Source of the DNA: Nitriliruptoraceae bacterium
GTDB taxonomy: Bacteria; Actinomycetota; Nitriliruptoria; Nitriliruptorales; Nitriliruptoraceae
Assembly (NCBI GenBank): GCA_003554005.1
Contig: PWEU01000398.1
Coordinates: 1 to 8,143 of the forward strand
Direction: 5' to 3'
Length of the DNA: 8,143 nt
Shown: positions 4,996 through 8,143 of the stretch, piece after piece
Layout of the letters: the number at the start of each line of letters is the position of its first letter
Numbering within the stretch: position 1 is the stretch's first letter
Translations under genes and position numbers: made by a program
The notes under the pieces: model-generated
Told to the model about the DNA's origin: nothing
Seen by the model: only the letters and a program-made list of their open reading frames with translations
Databases searched by the model: none

Positions 4996-7800
4996 TCAGG
5001 AGTCGGTGGCCGCCGCTGCCTCGGCCGGCTCCTGCCTCCGTGCCAGGCGGCGACGGATCAGTTTGTCGACCTCCACCACCGCCAACACCGTGACGCTGAT
5101 GGCGAGCATCCGCCACCACGCCTCGAAGGGCACCGGCGCCACGCGCAGCACGAACTGCGTCCCCGCCCAGTACAGCGCACCGATGTGGACCACCAGGGCC
5201 CCGAGTTGCGCGTACGCCAGGAACCAGTTCTCCAAGGGGTTCATCGTGAACACCGATCGCAGCTCCGAGCGGCTGGAGAACAGGTGGAAGGCCTGGAAGA
5301 GCACGAGCGTGGTGAGTGCGACGGTGCGCTCCTGGGCGAGCGTGTAGTCCTGGGCCAACGCCCAGGCGAACATCACCAGCCCCCCTGCGCCGATCCACGC
5401 CCCGCTGATCGCCGTGCGGATCCACAGGGGCCCCGTGATCACCGGCTCCTCCCGACCCTGCGGCGGTCGATCGAGGACGTCCGGCTCCCCCGGCTCGAAG
5501 GCCAGCGACAGGTCCTGCAGGCCCTTGGTGATCAGGTTGGCCCACAGCACCTGGGCCGGGACCATGATCAACGGCCAGCCGAACAGCATCGAGATCGGGA
5601 TCACGATGAAGGTGCCGACCCCGGTCGAGATCAGGAAGAAGGTCACCTTGCGGACGTTGTCGAAGGTGATGCGCCCCTGCTCCACGGCGCCGGCGATGCT
5701 CACGAAGTTGTCGTCGGCGAGCACCAACTCCGAGGCCTCACGGGCGACGTCGGTCCCGCTCTCACCCATCGCGATCCCGATGTCGGCACGCTTGAGGGCA
5801 GGGGCGTCGTTGACCCCGTCACCGGTGACGGCCACGACCTCGTGCGGCCCCCGGGCAGCTTCGACGATACGCAGCTTGTGATCGGGGTCGACACGAGCGA
5901 AGACCGCGACCTCGCTGACACGCTCCCGGAGCTCCTCGTCGTCCATCTCCTCGACATCGGGACCAGTGAGCACCTCGGCGTCCGCATCCTGCACGATGCC
6001 CAGCTCGTGGGCGATCGCACGGCCGGTGTTGGCATGGTCGCCGGTGATCATGATCACCCGTTGCCCCGCACCCTGGCACCGCTCGATCGCCTCCTTGACG
6101 CCGTCACGGGGCGGATCGAGCAGCCCGTGGAGCGCCAGCAGGGTCAGACCGGACGGTTCTCCCGGGTCCTCGGGGTCCTCAGGCGGACCGTCGAGCTGCC
6201 GGTGGGCCGTCGCCAGGACGCGGAGACCGTGAGTGGCCATCTCCTCGGCGAGTTCCTGTACCTGCTCGGGGTCGAGCTCGCTCGTCTCCACCTCGCCGTC
6301 ATCGCCGACCCGAGCGATGCGCTCGCACATCTCGAGCAGCTTCTCCGGTGCCCCCTTGACGAACACGTGGTGGTCGCCGTCGCGCTCACGGAAGCTCGCC
6401 GCGTACCTCCGCTCGGACTCGAAGGGGATACCGGCGATCTCCTCCCAGACCTCGTGGCACTCACCGGGCTCGAAGCCGTGACGAGCCGCGGCCACGAGGA
6501 ACGCCGTCTCGGTGGGGTCACCCTTGGTCTCCCCCCCCTCCTCGTCCGCCACCCGGTACGTGCCCTCGTTGGCGAGGACGCCGGCGAGCAGGGCCAACGT
6601 GCGGACGTCGGTATCCGAGCTCGGCGGCTCCCGCCGATCCGCCTCCCGGGGGTCGCTCGGCAGCCCTTCCTCCTCGAACACGAACCGGTCGTCGCCGGTC
6701 CACAGCTGCTCGACCGACATCCGGTTCAGGGTGAGCGTGCCGGTCTTGTCGGACCCGATCAGGGTCGTGGATCCCAGGGTCTCGACGGCTGCGAGCCGGC
6801 GGATGATCGCGTTGCGGTCCGCCATGCGGCGCACTCCCAGCGCGAGCGCCACCGTCAGCACCACCGGCAGGCCCTCCGGGATCGCCGCCACCGCCAACGC
6901 CGCAGCCACCGACAGCATGTCGGTGAAAGACTCACCGAGGGCGAGGCCGAGCAGCACCGTGAGCACGACCGAGACCAGGATCACCACACCGATGATGTGG
7001 GCGAAGGAGTCCATCCGCTCCTGCAAGGGAGAGCGCATGTCCTCGGTCTCACGCATCTGCTCGGCGATGTGACCGAGTTCGGTGCGCTCACCGGTGGCGA
7101 CGACGACCCCGACCGCCCGGCCACTGGCGATGGCGGAGCCGTCGTAGGCCATGCTGCTGCGCTCGGCCAACGGCAGCTCCTCATCCACCGGTTCGGGGTC
7201 CTTGCCGACCGGGGTCGATTCGCCGGTCAACAGTGACTCGTCGAGCTGCAGGTCGGTGATCGACAGCAGCCGGAGGTCGGCCGGGACCCGTTCTCCGGAG
7301 TCGAGCACCACGATGTCGCCGGGGACGACCTCGTGAGCTTCGATCTCCACCTCCTCGCCGTCACGGAGCACCTCCGCGGTCGGGCTCACCAGGGACATCA
7401 GGGCCTGGACCGAGGCTTCCGCCCGGCGTTCCTGGATGAACCCGATCGGGGCATTGAGCGCCAGGACCGCCACGATCGCCCCGGTGTCGATGTAGTCGCC
7501 GAGCAGGAACGTGACGACAGCGGCGATGATCAGGATGTAGATCAGCGGGTTGCGGAACTGGCCGACCAGAGTGCGCCACCACGGGGTGCCCTCGTCACCG
7601 CCGATCTCGTTCGGACCGTGCTCCTCGAAGCGCCGCGAGGCCTCCTCGGTGGTGAGGCCGGCGTCGGGGTCGACGTCGAGGCGTTCGATGACCTCCTCGG
7701 TCTCCAGGGCGTGCCAGCCGATCGCGTCGCCCTCACCCGCCTGGGCGGTCGTGCCATCCGCCTCGCGGTCGTCGATGGTCTTGGTGTCCTCGGCGCTCAC
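4996..7800 (-). CDS. P-type cation-transporting ATPase, P2-like (SERCA/PMR1-related), atypical ion site
   Basis: A 934-aa membrane pump with full P-type architecture: N-terminal cation-ATPase segment (about 28-75), M1-M2 (82-121), actuator domain with TGES (192-195), M3-M4 (265-320) with PEGLP (308-312), phosphorylation motif DKTGTLT (Asp351), nucleotide-binding domain with KGAPE (482-486), DPPR (562-565), MITGD (584-588), hinge TGDGVNDAP (659-667), then M5-M10 (718-912). Length and motif order fit the Ca/Na/K/H family, so it should export or exchange a cation using ATP. Against SERCA, Glu309 and Asn796 are kept (Glu309, Asn755), but Asn768, Glu771 and Asp800 become Gly727, Thr730 and Lys759. 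Calcium specificity is therefore not assured. GTG start is fixed by AGGAGG 5 nt upstream. A long hairpin lies in its leader. Any link to the STAS-like gene 155 bp downstream is only positional. Confidence 0.9.
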   Translation of the reverse strand: MSAEDTKTIDDREADGTTAQAGEGDAIGWHALETEEVIERLDVDPDAGLTTEEASRRFEEHGPNEIGGDEGTPWWRTLVGQFRNPLIYILIIAAVVTFLLGDYIDTGAIVAVLALNAPIGFIQERRAEASVQALMSLVSPTAEVLRDGEEVEIEAHEVVPGDIVVLDSGERVPADLRLLSITDLQLDESLLTGESTPVGKDPEPVDEELPLAERSSMAYDGSAIASGRAVGVVVATGERTELGHIAEQMRETEDMRSPLQERMDSFAHIIGVVILVSVVLTVLLGLALGESFTDMLSVAAALAVAAIPEGLPVVLTVALALGVRRMADRNAIIRRLAAVETLGSTTLIGSDKTGTLTLNRMSVEQLWTGDDRFVFEEEGLPSDPREADRREPPSSDTDVRTLALLAGVLANEGTYRVADEEGGETKGDPTETAFLVAAARHGFEPGECHEVWEEIAGIPFESERRYAASFRERDGDHHVFVKGAPEKLLEMCERIARVGDDGEVETSELDPEQVQELAEEMATHGLRVLATAHRQLDGPPEDPEDPGEPSGLTLLALHGLLDPPRDGVKEAIERCQGAGQRVIMITGDHANTGRAIAHELGIVQDADAEVLTGPDVEEMDDEELRERVSEVAVFARVDPDHKLRIVEAARGPHEVVAVTGDGVNDAPALKRADIGIAMGESGTDVAREASELVLADDNFVSIAGAVEQGRITFDNVRKVTFFLISTGVGTFIVIPISMLFGWPLIMVPAQVLWANLITKGLQDLSLAFEPGEPDVLDRPPQGREEPVITGPLWIRTAISGAWIGAGGLVMFAWALAQDYTLAQERTVALTTLVLFQAFHLFSSRSELRSVFTMNPLENWFLAYAQLGALVVHIGALYWAGTQFVLRVAPVPFEAWWRMLAISVTVLAVVEVDKLIRRRLARRQEPAEAAAATDS

Positions 7801-7803
7801 GGC

Positions 7804-7827
7804 TTCCTCCTAGCGTCCTCGCGTCCT
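7804..7827 (-). repeat. Three 8-nt AGGA-headed units ending in the Shine-Dalgarno
   Basis: Read on the minus strand the units are AGGACGCG (7827-7820), AGGACGCT (7819-7812) and AGGAGGAA (7811-7804). The first forms one side of the long leader hairpin. The second is an identical copy of the first seven bases left unpaired, so the opposite arm GCGTCCT could pair with either copy. Confidence 0.6.
7806..7811 (-). promoter_or_regulatory. Strong ribosome binding site of the ATPase gene
   Basis: AGGAGG on the minus strand lies 5 nt before the GTG at 7800, a near-consensus Shine-Dalgarno that settles the start despite the open frame on both sides. It belongs to the last of three 8-nt repeat units, and its TAGG overlaps an in-frame TAG of another reading frame. 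Confidence 0.8.
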
Positions 7828-7876
7828 GGCGGATGCCGGCCTCCGCGGGCGGCGATGGGCCCGGCATCCAGGACGC
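7821..7876 (-). promoter_or_regulatory. Long imperfect inverted repeat in the leader of the ATPase gene
   Basis: GCGTCCTGG (7821-7829) pairs with CCAGGACGC (7868-7876), and ATGCCGG (7833-7839) pairs with CCGGCAT (7861-7867): 16 base pairs interrupted by one 3-nt bulge (7830-7832), around a 21-nt loop. It ends about 10 nt before the Shine-Dalgarno of the ATPase gene. The position suits a translation-controlling RNA structure or an operator. It is not followed by a T-run, so a terminator is unlikely. Confidence 0.6.
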
Positions 7877-7892
7877 CTGTGCCCGCAAGCAG

Positions 7893-7971
7893 ACCGCCGA
7901 CCGCGGCGCACGTCCCCGGCGAGGGCCGTGCCGTCGTTGCCCCCAATCTCCTGTCGGGCACCGCCGACCGC
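7893..7971. repeat. Pair of identical 12-bp direct repeats
   Basis: ACCGCCGACCGC occurs at 7893-7904 and again at 7960-7971, 67 bp apart start to start, upstream of the ATPase gene. In DNA this GC-rich a chance match is possible. Confidence 0.4.
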
Positions 7972-8021
7972 AAGCCCTGTGATGCCGCCATCGGGACAGG
8001 GTCGAGGTCGTGCACGCGGCC

Positions 8022-8052
8022 ATCGGCATCGCGACCACGGATCGACATCGCG
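8022..8052. repeat. Pair of 12-bp direct repeats 19 bp apart
   Basis: ATCGGCATCGCG (8022-8033) and ATCGACATCGCG (8041-8052) differ at one base and are offset by 19 bp, close to two helical turns. This spacing could suit side-by-side binding of a regulator, but no adjacent promoter is recognised. Confidence 0.35.
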
Positions 8053-8143
8053 GGACACCGGCGGGCGCTTGGACCCGGAGTGCGCCCGGCGGCGCCGCTC
8101 AGTGCTAGCCGCTGCCGTCCTCCGCCCCTCGTCGGCCGGGGAG

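Larger units (their letters stand above)
7801..8143. other. Leader/intergenic stretch without a recognisable gene
   Basis: No frame encodes a recognisable protein. Two minus-strand frames and one plus-strand frame (from an ATG at 7855) stay open to the window edge, but all are Arg/Pro-rich and third-position GC is about equally moderate in each, unlike the strongly biased genes to the left. One minus-strand frame ends with TGA at 7797-7799, overlapping the ATPase GTG (GTGA), so a coupled upstream gene whose start lies beyond the window cannot be excluded. No TANNNT-type -10 was found on the minus strand. The stretch holds the leader hairpin and short direct repeats listed separately. Confidence 0.5.

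Noticed and set aside
4858..7236. 792-codon plus-strand open frame opposite the ATPase gene
   Set aside because: Its product is His/Arg/Gln-rich with no recognisable domain, while the opposite strand carries every P-type ATPase motif. Long antisense frames are expected in GC-rich coding DNA.
7945..7973. Possible minus-strand promoter TTGCGG - 17 bp - GAGATT upstream of the ATPase
   Set aside because: The -10 matches consensus at only three positions and lacks the TANNNT form; too weak to list as a feature.
7855..8143. Plus-strand frame from ATG 7855 open to the right edge
   Set aside because: No good ribosome site, Arg/Pro/Ser-rich, codon bias no better than the competing frames, and it starts within the loop of the leader hairpin.
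1..8143. CRISPR array, tRNA, rRNA, IS element or phage genes
   Set aside because: No regularly spaced repeats of suitable length, no cloverleaf or rRNA sequence, and no transposase, integrase or phage-like protein seen on either strand.

Overview
The window is high-GC, gene-dense bacterial DNA. Strong G/C bias at third codon positions, GTG starts, Asp/Glu-rich proteins and the gene repertoire suggest an actinobacterium-like chromosome, perhaps a salt- or alkali-adapted deep branch such as Nitriliruptoria. That placement is inference from composition only. No phage, IS, CRISPR, rRNA or tRNA signal was seen.

Layout. One gene runs on the plus strand: a PfkB-type (Pfk-2-like) phosphofructokinase at 39-983. 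It converges, with only 14 bp between stop codons, on a five-gene minus-strand series. Read in the direction of transcription, that series is: a large P-type cation ATPase (7800 to 4996); a small SpoIIAA-like/STAS-fold protein (4840 to 4487); an M50 site-2-type membrane metalloprotease with two CBS domains (4381 to 3191); a membrane-anchored PDZ-Lon(S16) serine protease of the YlbL/DdcP type (3191 to 2202); and an archaeal-type cofactor-independent phosphoglycerate mutase, ApgM (2188 to 998). The last three are tightly packed (a TGATG overlap, then 13 nt) and are very likely one transcript. The STAS-like gene lies about 105 bp upstream of them and the ATPase another 155 bp upstream, so those two may be separately or partly co-transcribed. 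The 343 bp at the right edge is leader/intergenic sequence with a long imperfect hairpin and tandem repeats just upstream of the ATPase start.

How they may work together. The M50 protease cuts within the membrane and the PDZ-S16 protease faces outward, so their translational coupling suggests a two-step regulated proteolysis module. The mutase downstream and the kinase converging on it are both glycolytic enzymes. The ATPase keeps all catalytic P-type motifs, but several residues at the positions of the SERCA calcium ligands are replaced, including a lysine in place of the M6 aspartate, so its transported ion is uncertain.

Most likely points of novelty: the altered ion site of the pump, the coupled S2P/S16 protease pair ending in a phosphoglycerate mutase, and the structured leader of the ATPase gene. 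No clearly unprecedented system is evident; most genes belong to known families.
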